This document shows, in pieces, positions 1 through 5,878 of a DNA stretch of 7,008 nt. Each line of letters opens with the position of its first letter. Position 1 is the stretch's first letter. The notes under the pieces are model-generated. The model worked only from the letters and a program-made list of their open reading frames with translations. It was not told the DNA's origin and made no database searches. This DNA comes from Mycobacterium sp. (lineage in GTDB: Bacteria; Actinomycetota; Actinomycetes; Mycobacteriales; Mycobacteriaceae). A program made the translations under genes and the position numbers. The stretch lies in contig JAHBAP020000287.1 in assembly GCA_018500005.2 (NCBI GenBank), positions 1-7,008 on the forward strand, given 5' to 3'.

Positions 1-641
1 AGCCGGAAGATGCGGGTGTCGTCGCGGTCGCGATCGTGGCCGACGAGATACCAACGGCCCTGGGCGGTCACCACACCCCAGGGCTCGACGGTGCGCACGG
101 TGTACTGCTCGACCGGGGTGGGACGGTGCCGGAACTGCACCGCCCGACCCGATTCGATGGCGGCGAACAGGACTCCGAGAGCCTCCTCGGAGCCGCGCAG
201 GCCGGTGGGGCCCGCGCCCGTCGTGATCGACACCTCGGCGACCGGGTCGATGTCGACGCCGGCGGCGCGCAATTTCAGCAACGCGGTCTGGCTGGCGGTG
301 ATCCGCTCCGGGGACTCCCACAGCTTGGTGGCCACCGCAACGGCGGCCGACTCCTCGGGAGTCAGATCGATGTCGGGGAGCGCGTAGGCGTCACGCTTGA
401 TCCGGTAGCCGTCGATGGTGTCGAAGATGGACGTGCGGCCGGTCTCCAACGGGATGCCCAGATCGCGCAGTTCGTTCTTGTCCCGCTCGAACATCCGGGA
501 GAACGCCTCGTCGGACGGTGCTTCGCTATAGCCGGTGACGGTGCCGCGGATCTTCTCGGCGGTGAGAAACCCACGCGTGGAGAGCAGCGCTATGAACAGG
601 TTCATCAGCCGCTCGACCTTGCGCGTCTTACTGGTCGTCAC
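1..641 (-). CDS. pafB: PafB, WYL-domain transcriptional regulator (partial, C-terminus off left edge)
   Basis: PafB forms PafBC with PafC. The complex activates the LexA/RecA-independent DNA-damage response of mycobacteria by working with RNA polymerase. I translated 213 complete residues. Residues 1-85 form the winged-helix DNA-binding part (KVERLMNLFIALLSTRGFLT near the start, FSRMFERDKNELRDLGIPLE at 48-66). A linker region follows at about 92-150, and then the WYL domain with its signature GRWYLVGHDR (Trp197-Tyr198-Leu199). The M. tuberculosis protein is about 332 residues, so roughly 120 C-terminal residues lie outside the window. The chosen start is GTG at 641 because MTTSK-KVERLMNL aligns with the known PafB N-terminus; AAGG lies 8 nt upstream. 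The gene is 54 nt downstream of pafA and is probably co-transcribed with it, and pafC is expected next. Identity is secure; only the start is slightly uncertain (an in-frame ATG exists at residue 13). Confidence 0.95.
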   Translation of the reverse strand, partial: MTTSKTRKVERLMNLFIALLSTRGFLTAEKIRGTVTGYSEAPSDEAFSRMFERDKNELRDLGIPLETGRTSIFDTIDGYRIKRDAYALPDIDLTPEESAAVAVATKLWESPERITASQTALLKLRAAGVDIDPVAEVSITTGAGPTGLRGSEEALGVLFAAIESGRAVQFRHRPTPVEQYTVRTVEPWGVVTAQGRWYLVGHDRDRDDTRIFR

Positions 642-648
642 CCGGAAA

Positions 649-654
649 ACCTTA
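649..654 (-). promoter_or_regulatory. Possible pafB -10 hexamer or Shine-Dalgarno
   Basis: Read on the minus strand, TAAGGT lies 7 nt before the pafB GTG. It fits the mycobacterial leaderless pattern TAnnnT-N6/7-RTG, which would put transcription start on the GTG itself. The same bases contain AAGG, which could instead act as a weak Shine-Dalgarno on a pafA-pafB transcript. No good -35 is seen at 17-18 nt. The two readings cannot be separated from sequence alone. Confidence 0.35.
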
Positions 655-695
655 GCCGCAAACAGACCATGCGACCGGCAGCCACATGCTGGCAA

Positions 696-2054
696 TCACA
701 TGGAAGCGATAAGCCTTTTCACCCGCTCGTCGCTGGACCGGAACGGGTCCTTGCACAACACCGTGCGCTGAGCCTGGTCGTTGAGCTTCAGGTGCACCCA
801 GTCGACAGTGAAGTCACGGCCCGCTTCCTGGGCGGCGGCGATGAACTCCCCGCGCAGTTTGGCCCGAGTGGTCTGGGGTGGCGTGTCGACGGCGGCCTCG
901 ATCTCCTCGTCGGTGGTCACCCTGGCCGCCAAACCCTTGCGCTGCAGCAGGTCGAATACGCCGCGGCCGCGTTTGATGTCGTGGTAGGCCAGATCGAGCT
1001 GGCTGATCTTGGGATCGGACAGTTCCATGCTGTACCGGTCCTGGTAGCGCTGGAAGAGTTTGCGCTTGATCACCCAGTCGATCTCGGTGTCGACCTTGGC
1101 GAAGTCCTGGCTCTCGACCGCGTCGAGTTGACGGCCCCACAGGTCGACGACCTGCTCGAGCTGCGTGTTGGGTTCACGCGACTGCAGGTAGTCCACCGCC
1201 CGCGCGTAGTACTCGCGCTGAATGTCCAACGCGCTGGCCTGGCGGCCACCGGCCAGCCGGACCGGACGCTTTCCGGTCAGGTCGTGGCTGACCTCTCGGA
1301 TGGCACGGATCGGGTTGTCCAGGGAGAAGTCGCGGAACGGCACGCCCGCCTCGATCATCTCCAGCACCAGCGCTGCACTGCCGACCTTCAGCATCGTGGT
1401 CGTCTCGCTCATGTTGGAATCCCCGACGATGACGTGCAGCCGACGGTACTTCTCGGCATCGGCATGGGGTTCGTCGCGGGTGTTGATGATCGGACGGGAC
1501 CGGGTGGTGGCGCTGGAGACGCCCTCCCAGATGTGTTCGGCACGCTGCGACAGGCAGAAGGTGGCCGCCTTCGGCGTCTGCAGCACCTTGCCGGCACCGC
1601 AGATCAACTGGCGGGTGACCAGGAAGGGCAGCAGCACATCGGAGATCCGGGAGAATTCCCCGGCCCGCACGATCAGGTAGTTCTCGTGGCAGCCGTAGGA
1701 GTTGCCGGCCGAGTCGGTGTTGTTCTTGAACAGGTAGATGTCCCCGCCGATGCCTTCGTCGGCCAGTCGCTGCTCGGCGTCGACGAGCAGGTCCTCCAGA
1801 ACCCGCTCGCCGGCCCGGTCGTGGGTGACCAGTTGGGCGAGGTTGTCGCATTCCGCGGTGGCGTACTCCGGATGGCTGCCCACGTCGAGGTAGAGCCTTG
1901 CCCCGTTGCGCAGGAAGACATTGGAACTGCGCCCCCAGGACACCACCCGGCGGAACAGGTAGCGGGCCACCTCGTCGGGGCTGAGCCGCCGGTGTCCGTG
2001 AAAAGTGCAGGTGACACCGAACTCAGTCTCGATGCCCATGATTCTGCGCTGCAC
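696..2054 (-). CDS. pafA: PafA, Pup-protein ligase
   Basis: PafA is the only ligase of pupylation. It uses ATP to phosphorylate the C-terminal Glu of Pup and then forms an isopeptide bond to a lysine of the target protein in the cytoplasm. The 452-residue length equals the M. tuberculosis protein. The glutamine-synthetase-like fold begins [13 protein letters not shown]; Glu9 is the expected metal/ATP ligand and Asp57, in [17 protein letters not shown], the catalytic base. Other family motifs are [20 protein letters not shown] and [20 protein letters not shown] (about 190-210), followed by the small C-terminal domain ending KRLIASM. The start is GTG at 2054, supported by the family N-terminus; a nearby ATG would begin only at residue 6. 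It is a paralogue of Dop, also in this window. Unlike prcA it does not follow directly in the proteasome operon: a plus-strand gene lies between them, so it needs its own promoter. No frameshift or missing key residue was seen. Confidence 0.98.
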   Translation of the reverse strand: MQRRIMGIETEFGVTCTFHGHRRLSPDEVARYLFRRVVSWGRSSNVFLRNGARLYLDVGSHPEYATAECDNLAQLVTHDRAGERVLEDLLVDAEQRLADEGIGGDIYLFKNNTDSAGNSYGCHENYLIVRAGEFSRISDVLLPFLVTRQLICGAGKVLQTPKAATFCLSQRAEHIWEGVSSATTRSRPIINTRDEPHADAEKYRRLHVIVGDSNMSETTTMLKVGSAALVLEMIEAGVPFRDFSLDNPIRAIREVSHDLTGKRPVRLAGGRQASALDIQREYYARAVDYLQSREPNTQLEQVVDLWGRQLDAVESQDFAKVDTEIDWVIKRKLFQRYQDRYSMELSDPKISQLDLAYHDIKRGRGVFDLLQRKGLAARVTTDEEIEAAVDTPPQTTRAKLRGEFIAAAQEAGRDFTVDWVHLKLNDQAQRTVLCKDPFRSSDERVKRLIASM

Positions 2055-2060
2055 GTGTCG

Positions 2061-2066
2061 AGCCTA
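2061..2066 (-). promoter_or_regulatory. Predicted pafA -10 element (leaderless type)
   Basis: On the minus strand TAGGCT is followed by exactly 6 nt and then the pafA GTG. This is the TAnnnT-N6-RTG arrangement typical of mycobacterial leaderless genes and puts transcription start at the start codon. No recognisable -35 is found 17-18 nt upstream, and no strong Shine-Dalgarno is present (only AGG, inside the same hexamer). This is inferred from sequence pattern. Confidence 0.55.
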
Positions 2067-2169
2067 CTGGTTACGCTGCCGGGCGCCGAGTGGGCATCCG
2101 ATACAGCAACCACGCCGACTCCCCGCGTTCCGCCATGAGCAAAGCGGGCCCGATCGGCGTGGTGTGCAC

Positions 2170-2196
2170 TTGCGTTCGCGCTTTTTTCATTAGGCT
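2170..2196 (+). promoter_or_regulatory. Predicted promoter of the small membrane-protein gene
   Basis: TTGCGT at 2170-2175 resembles a SigA -35, and TAGGCT at 2191-2196 fits a mycobacterial -10. The spacer is 15 nt, shorter than ideal. The -10 is followed by 7 nt and then GTG at 2204, so the transcript would be leaderless. The -10 hexamer is identical to the one proposed for the divergent pafA. A T-run at 2182-2187 lies within the spacer. Confidence 0.5.
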
Positions 2197-2203
2197 GGCG
2201 CGT

Positions 2204-2434
2204 GTGACTCCGGACGCCGAACCTTCAGGGCCCATCCGGCTCCGTAGGCTCACGGGGTCGATAGGCCGCAGGATCTGGATCGCGCTGGCCGCTGCGGCCG
2301 GGGTTGTGGTCGTAATTCTCAGTTGGCGGGTTCCCGAACCGGAGACCCATCCCAACCCTCGTCAGGTTGAGAACATGTCTTATCTGAAGTACACCCCGCA
2401 GCAAGCGCCACCGCCGAACTACGGGGCACGCTAG
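2204..2434 (+). CDS. Small single-pass membrane protein, unknown function
   Basis: This reading frame encodes 76 residues. The N-terminus is short and basic (Arg12, 14, 15, 22, 23). One hydrophobic helix follows at about 24-41 ([18 protein letters not shown]), and then a Pro- and Tyr-rich tail of about 35 residues ending PPPNYGAR. The positive-inside rule predicts N-in, C-out, with the tail outside the membrane. GTG at 2204 was chosen because a leaderless-type -10 sits 7 nt upstream. An in-frame ATG at 2135 would add 23 residues but has no Shine-Dalgarno and would make the promoter region coding. Codon use is less GC-biased than in the neighbours (ATA, GTA, CGT, AGG). The gene sits between prcA and pafA on the opposite strand, and its stop codon overlaps that of prcA. 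I do not recognise the family. The membrane helix and promoter favour a real gene, but conservation has not been tested. Confidence 0.65.
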   Translation: MTPDAEPSGPIRLRRLTGSIGRRIWIALAAAAGVVVVILSWRVPEPETHPNPRQVENMSYLKYTPQQAPPPNYGAR

Positions 2435-3183
2435 CTTTTCGCGCTGTCCGCACTCTCCGGCTGCGCCAATACCGCGTCCAACGCGGGACCGGTGATGCGT
2501 CGGAACGCCCGCCGCGGCCGGTTGGCGTCGAGTATCGCAACCTCCAGGGTGGCCGGCCCGAGCACCCGCGGTTCCGATGGTGGGGTCGCATTGCCGGTGG
2601 TGCTGCTGATCCCGGCCTTGAGCGCGTCGACCGCGATGCGGACGGCGTCGGCTAATTCGGCGTTCTCCGAATAGGACTCTTTCAGCGCACTGATGATGGG
2701 GCCTGTCGTACCGCCCATGACCACGAAGTGCGGTTCGTCGGCGATCGACCCGTCGTAGGTGATCCGGTACAGCTCAGGCGGTTTGGATTCCCCGTAATGC
2801 GCCACCTCGGCGACGCACAGCTCGACCTCGTAGGGCTTTGCCTGCTCGGTGAAGATGGTGCCCAGCGTCTGCGCGTAGACGTTGGCCAGTTGCCGGCCGC
2901 TGACGTCGCGCCGGTCATATGCGTAACCTCGGGTGTCGGCGTACTGGATGCCTCCGCGCCGAAGGCTGTCGAACTCGTTGAACCGGCCGACCGCGGCGAA
3001 ACCGACCCGGTCGTAGATCTCGCTGACCTTCTGCAGTGACCGCGAGGGGTTCTCCGCGACGAAAAGCACACCGCCGGCATAAGCCAACGCAATCACGCTG
3101 CGGCCCCGGGCAATTCCCTTGCGGGCAAGCTCCGAACGCTCACGCATCGCCTGTTCGGGCGAGATGAAATACGGGAAGCTCAT
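2431..3183 (-). CDS. prcA: PrcA, 20S proteasome alpha subunit
   Basis: PrcA forms the two outer seven-membered rings of the 20S core. Its N-termini gate the substrate channel, and its outer face docks the Mpa/ARC ATPase. The 250 residues are about the family length. The N-terminus [20 protein letters not shown] is the mycobacterial alpha-subunit gate and H0 helix. The proteasome fold follows: [17 protein letters not shown] (29-45), the [17 protein letters not shown] stretch, [20 protein letters not shown] and [12 protein letters not shown]. As expected for an alpha subunit there is no processed N-terminal threonine. The stretch after DALKAGISS and the tail after RRITG differ from M. tuberculosis, the normal variable parts. 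ATG at 3183 lies 13 nt after the prcB stop with AAGGGG 8 nt upstream, so it is co-translated with prcB. The TAG stop overlaps the stop of the convergent small gene. Confidence 0.98.
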   Translation of the reverse strand: MSFPYFISPEQAMRERSELARKGIARGRSVIALAYAGGVLFVAENPSRSLQKVSEIYDRVGFAAVGRFNEFDSLRRGGIQYADTRGYAYDRRDVSGRQLANVYAQTLGTIFTEQAKPYEVELCVAEVAHYGESKPPELYRITYDGSIADEPHFVVMGGTTGPIISALKESYSENAELADAVRIAVDALKAGISSTTGNATPPSEPRVLGPATLEVAILDANRPRRAFRRITGPALDAVLAQPESADSAKS

Positions 3184-3191
3184 GAATCAGA

Positions 3192-3197
3192 CCCCTT
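3192..3197 (-). promoter_or_regulatory. Shine-Dalgarno of prcA
   Basis: Minus-strand AAGGGG lies 8 nt before the prcA ATG and shares its first A with the prcB TGA stop. Placing the ribosome site on the upstream stop suggests translational coupling, which would help keep the two subunits at equal amounts. Confidence 0.75.
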
Positions 3198-4081
3198 CAC
3201 GAGTCAGCCCGCGGCGCTGCATTACTAGGACGGCCGCCTGGCCCGAATTCATCTGTGCGGGAACGAGTTTCGATCACCTCACGGGCCAGCCGCGCGACCC
3301 GCTCGGCAGCGACCTCCTGGGCGCCGTCGGCCTCGATCGCGACCGCGGTCGGGTAGATGCCGCGCACCAGGTCCGGGCCGCCGGTGGCGGAGTCGTCGTC
3401 GGCCGCGTCGTAGAGAGCCTCGACGGCCACCTTGAGGGCCGAATCCGCATCGGTCACACCGGCATAGAGCTTCTTCATCGAAGCCTTGGCGAACAGCGAA
3501 CCGGATCCGACCGCCTGGTAGCCCTCTTCTTCGAGGTGCCAGCCGCCGGCCGCGTCGAACGACACGATCCGGCCGGCCGCAATGGAATTGGCATCGTCGA
3601 TGTCGTACCCCACCAGCAGGGGCAGCGCCACGAATCCCTGAAGTGCCGCACCGAGGTTGCCGCGGACCATGATCGCCAGCCGGTTGACCTTGCCGGCGAA
3701 AGTCATGGGAACACCTTCGAGCTTCTCGTAATGCTCGAGTTCGACCGCGTAGAGGCGCGCGAACTCGACCGCGAGCGCCGCGGTACCGGCGATGCCGGTG
3801 GCGGTGTAGTCGTCAGTGATGTAGACCTTCTGCACATCGCGGCCGGCGATCATGTTGCCCTGGGTGGACCGGCGATCGCCGGCGATCAGCACCCCGCCCG
3901 GATACTTCATTGCCACGATCGTGGTGCCGTGCGGAAACGCGTCACCCGGTTGTGCACCGGCATGAGCCGGGCCACCGGCCCGCGGCATTCCGCCGTTAGG
4001 GAGTAATTCGGGCGCGTGCCGGCGCAAGTAGTCGGAGAAGGAGGAAAGGTCGGGCGAGGGCCAGGTCGAGGGCCAGGTCAC
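3197..4081 (-). CDS. prcB: PrcB, 20S proteasome beta subunit (catalytic)
   Basis: PrcB forms the two inner rings of the 20S core and carries the N-terminal-threonine protease. It is made as a 294-residue precursor. The propeptide is residues 1-52 and cleavage is expected in HG/TTIVA, freeing Thr53. Counted from Thr53 as residue 1, Asp17 (in [11 protein letters not shown]) and Lys33 (in [11 protein letters not shown]) are present, completing the catalytic set. Other beta-subunit landmarks are [43 protein letters not shown] and [14 protein letters not shown]. The start is GTG at 4081, supported by the conserved MTWP N-terminus and a 4-nt overlap (GTGA) with the pup stop. A TWPS duplication at the N-terminus comes from a 12-bp tandem repeat. 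The propeptide and C-terminal tail differ from M. tuberculosis while the mature core is conserved. Confidence 0.98.
   Translation of the reverse strand: MTWPSTWPSPDLSSFSDYLRRHAPELLPNGGMPRAGGPAHAGAQPGDAFPHGTTIVAMKYPGGVLIAGDRRSTQGNMIAGRDVQKVYITDDYTATGIAGTAALAVEFARLYAVELEHYEKLEGVPMTFAGKVNRLAIMVRGNLGAALQGFVALPLLVGYDIDDANSIAAGRIVSFDAAGGWHLEEEGYQAVGSGSLFAKASMKKLYAGVTDADSALKVAVEALYDAADDDSATGGPDLVRGIYPTAVAIEADGAQEVAAERVARLAREVIETRSRTDEFGPGGRPSNAAPRADS
4055..4078. repeat. 12-bp perfect tandem duplication at the prcB start
   Basis: The unit CGAGGGCCAGGT (plus strand) occurs twice without a gap, at 4055-4066 and 4067-4078. On the coding strand it encodes residues 2-9 of PrcB as TWPS-TWPS. The second copy touches the last base of the pup stop. 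It is in frame and lies in the cleaved propeptide, so the mature subunit is unchanged. From memory, M. tuberculosis PrcB has a single MTWP here. Confidence 0.9.
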
Positions 4082-4269
4082 TGTCCGCCCTTTTGGACAT
4101 ATGCCCGCACGAAGTCCTCGGCATTCTCTTCGAGCACGTCGTCGATCTCATCGAGCAGGTCATCGGTGTCCGCGGCAAGCTTCTCACGACGCTCCTGGCC
4201 GGCGGCACCGTCGCCGGTGAGGTCCTCGCCCTCGCCGCCGCCGCCGCGCTTGGTCTGTTCCTGAGCCAT
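4078..4269 (-). CDS. pup: Pup, prokaryotic ubiquitin-like protein
   Basis: Pup is the small, intrinsically disordered protein tag. PafA attaches its C-terminus to target lysines, and its central coiled-coil-forming segment is bound by the Mpa/ARC ATPase, whose own pore then pulls in the disordered N-terminus. It has 63 residues (64 in M. tuberculosis). The start [12 protein letters not shown] is typical, the acidic/Gly-rich segment at 9-24 is variable, and the helix-forming region [31 protein letters not shown] is strongly conserved. The protein ends Lys60-Gly-Gly-Gln63. The terminal Gln means Dop must deamidate it before ligation. Lysines are Lys7, Lys30 and Lys60. AGGAGG lies 5 nt before the ATG, the strongest ribosome site in the window, in keeping with a need for abundant Pup. 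The TGA stop overlaps the prcB GTG. Confidence 0.98.
   Translation of the reverse strand: MAQEQTKRGGGGEGEDLTGDGAAGQERREKLAADTDDLLDEIDDVLEENAEDFVRAYVQKGGQ
4088..4094 (-). promoter_or_regulatory. Shine-Dalgarno of prcB inside pup
   Basis: Minus-strand AAAAGGG lies 6 nt before the prcB GTG. It falls inside the last codons of pup (Gln-Lys-Gly), so the same bases serve as conserved coding sequence and as ribosome site for the overlapping next gene. This supports the GTG start and translational coupling. Confidence 0.7.
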
Positions 4270-4274
4270 CGCTG

Positions 4275-4280
4275 CCTCCT
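4275..4280 (-). promoter_or_regulatory. Shine-Dalgarno of pup
   Basis: Minus-strand AGGAGG is a perfect consensus site 5 nt before the pup ATG. It contrasts with the lack of such a site before dop and pafA. The 95-nt gap between dop and pup (4270-4364) shows no terminator-like hairpin. Confidence 0.85.
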
Positions 4281-4364
4281 GCTCTCATCGGCGGCCGGAA
4301 AGTCCCGCTGTCCCACCGGCCTCCACAGTACCGTCCGGGTCCGACTTCACCCCGGCGGTCCCGT

Positions 4365-5861
4365 TCAATTCGTGAGTTGCTCGACCAGTTCCACGGCGCT
4401 GTCCACCGAGTCCAACAGAGCCCCGACGTGGGCCTTGCTACCACGCAGCGGCTCGAGCGTCGGAATACGCACCAGCGAATCGCCGCCGAGGTCGAAGATC
4501 ACCGAGTCCCAGCTGGCGGCGGCGATATCAGCGCCGAAGCGGCGCAGGCATTCGCCCCGGAAATAGGCCCGCGTATCGGTCGGCGGGTTGTCGACGGCGT
4601 CGAGCACCTGCTGCTCGGTGACCAGTCGTTTCATCGACCCCCGGGCCACCAGCCGGTTGTAGAGCCCCTTGTCCAGGCGGACGTCGGAATACTGCAGATC
4701 GACCAGCTGCAGCCGCGGTGCAGACCAGCCCAGGTTCTCCCGGTTCCGGAATCCTTCGAGCAGCCGCAGCTTGGCCGGCCAGTCCAGCAACTCCGCACAC
4801 TCCATGGGGTCACGCTCCAGCAAATCCAGAACATGCGCCCAAGTCGCCACCACATCGGCGGCCCGCGGATCCGGGTCCCGGCTGTCCAGCAGTTTGGCGA
4901 CCCGGTCCAGATAGATGCGCTGCAGCGCAAGGGCGGTCAGCTCGCGGCCGTCGGCCATCGCCACGGTGGCCCGCAGCGACGGATCGCGACTGATGACGTG
5001 GACAGCATGGACCGGGCGGGCGAGCGCCAGGTCGGACAGGTCGATCCCCTCCTCGATCAGGTCGAGCACCAGTGAGGTGGTGCCGACCTTGAGGTAGGTG
5101 GACGTCTCGGCCAGATTGGCGTCGCCGATGATGACGTGCAGCCGACGATACTTGTCGGCGTCGGCATGCGGTTCGTCGCGGGTGTTGATGATGCCCCGCT
5201 TGAGCGTCGTCTCCAGTCCGACCTCTACCTCTATGTAGTCGGCCCGCTGGGACAGCTGGAAACCGGGTTCATCCCCGGACGGGCCGATGCCCACCCGGCC
5301 GGAACCGGTGACCACCTGCCGAGACACCATGAACGGAGTGAGCCCGGCGATGACCGCGGAAAACGGTGTCTGACGGTTCATCAGGTAGTTCTCGTGGGTG
5401 CCGTACGAGGCGCCCTTGCCGTCGACATTGTTCTTGTACAGCTGTAGTTTCGCCGCGCCCGGCACGCTGGCGACGTGGCGTGCGGCGGCCTCCATCACGC
5501 GTTCGCCGGCCTTGTCCCAGATGACGGCATCGAGCGGGTCGGTGACCTCGGGCGCCGAATACTCCGGGTGGGCGTGGTCGACGTAGAGTCGCGCCCCATT
5601 GGTCAGGATCATGTTGGCCGCGCCGACCTCGTCGGCGTCGACCACCGGCGGCGGGCCGGAGGCGCGGCTGAGATCGAAGCCGCGGGCATCCCGCAGTGGG
5701 GACTCCACCTCGTAATCCCACCGGGTGCGCTTGGCCCGCTGGATTCCGGCGGCGGCCGCGTAGGCCAGCACTGCCTGCGTCGAGGTCAGGATGGGGTTGG
5801 CGGTCGGATCCGACGGCGATGAGATGCCGTATTCCACCTCGGTACCGATGATCCGCTGCAT
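4365..5861 (-). CDS. dop: Dop, Pup deamidase and depupylase
   Basis: Dop converts the C-terminal Gln of Pup to Glu so that PafA can use it, and also cleaves Pup from modified proteins. It acts in the cytoplasm with ATP as a cofactor. The 498 residues share the PafA fold. Glu8 and Glu10 in GTEVEYG belong to the nucleotide/metal site, and Asp95 in [18 protein letters not shown] is the key catalytic aspartate. The Dop-specific loop absent from PafA lies at about 42-80 (includes [20 protein letters not shown]). Shared motifs are [20 protein letters not shown] and [20 protein letters not shown] (about 225-245). The C-terminal domain ends ELVEQLTN. Relative to my recollection of the M. tuberculosis protein, a few residues are missing in the EEGIDLSDL region, probably a loop length difference. 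ATG at 5861 is supported by the family start [12 protein letters not shown]. It is upstream of pup on the same strand and probably transcribed into it. Confidence 0.98.
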   Translation of the reverse strand: MQRIIGTEVEYGISSPSDPTANPILTSTQAVLAYAAAAGIQRAKRTRWDYEVESPLRDARGFDLSRASGPPPVVDADEVGAANMILTNGARLYVDHAHPEYSAPEVTDPLDAVIWDKAGERVMEAAARHVASVPGAAKLQLYKNNVDGKGASYGTHENYLMNRQTPFSAVIAGLTPFMVSRQVVTGSGRVGIGPSGDEPGFQLSQRADYIEVEVGLETTLKRGIINTRDEPHADADKYRRLHVIIGDANLAETSTYLKVGTTSLVLDLIEEGIDLSDLALARPVHAVHVISRDPSLRATVAMADGRELTALALQRIYLDRVAKLLDSRDPDPRAADVVATWAHVLDLLERDPMECAELLDWPAKLRLLEGFRNRENLGWSAPRLQLVDLQYSDVRLDKGLYNRLVARGSMKRLVTEQQVLDAVDNPPTDTRAYFRGECLRRFGADIAAASWDSVIFDLGGDSLVRIPTLEPLRGSKAHVGALLDSVDSAVELVEQLTN

Positions 5862-5865
5862 GCGG

Positions 5866-5871
5866 TAAGAC
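5866..5871 (+). promoter_or_regulatory. Predicted -10 of the dop-divergent membrane gene
   Basis: TAAGAC lies 7 nt before GTG at 5879, a near match to the leaderless TAnnnT pattern (final T replaced by C; the next base is T). It overlaps the dop -10 on the other strand. No strong -35 is visible: the hexamer 17 nt upstream is TACCGA, inside dop. Confidence 0.4.
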
Positions 5872-5873
5872 TA
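5868..5873 (-). promoter_or_regulatory. Predicted dop -10 element (leaderless type)
   Basis: On the minus strand TAGTCT is followed by 6 nt and the dop ATG, the standard leaderless arrangement. No purine-rich ribosome site is present before dop. No good -35 is found at 17-18 nt. It shares four base pairs with the oppositely oriented -10 proposed for the membrane gene. Confidence 0.55.
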
Positions 5874-5878
5874 GCCGG

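Noticed and set aside
655..677. Possible PafBC-type (RecA-NDp-like) site before pafB, suggesting autoregulation
   Set aside because: The bases before TAAGGT (GGTCTGTT) match the motif as I recall it only partly, and the spacing to the -10 is about 6 rather than 8 nt. This is too weak to call.
36..2138. 700-codon open frame on the plus strand opposite pafB and pafA
   Set aside because: It is antisense to two highly conserved genes, spans their intergenic gap, and has the repetitive Arg/Gly/Val/His composition of a reverse-strand shadow in GC-rich DNA. No ribosome site or domain supports it.
2172..2187. GCG-TTCG-CGC followed by six T, resembling an intrinsic terminator on the plus strand
   Set aside because: The stem is only three base pairs, and no plus-strand gene ends upstream that would need it. 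The T-run lies in a promoter spacer.
2090..2203. Longer versions of the small plus-strand protein starting at 2090 or 2135
   Set aside because: Neither start has a ribosome site. The extension is compositionally unlike the rest and would place the promoter inside the gene, with the 2090 version also reaching close to the pafA start region.
3119..4006. 295-codon plus-strand open frame opposite prcB
   Set aside because: It is antisense to a certain proteasome gene, with shadow-like composition and no initiation signals.
4325..4330. Minus-strand TACTGT as a separate pup promoter -10
   Set aside because: It fits TAnnnT, but no acceptable -35 lies 17-18 nt upstream, and such hexamers are common by chance. 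pup can be transcribed from dop. A 5'-end map would decide.
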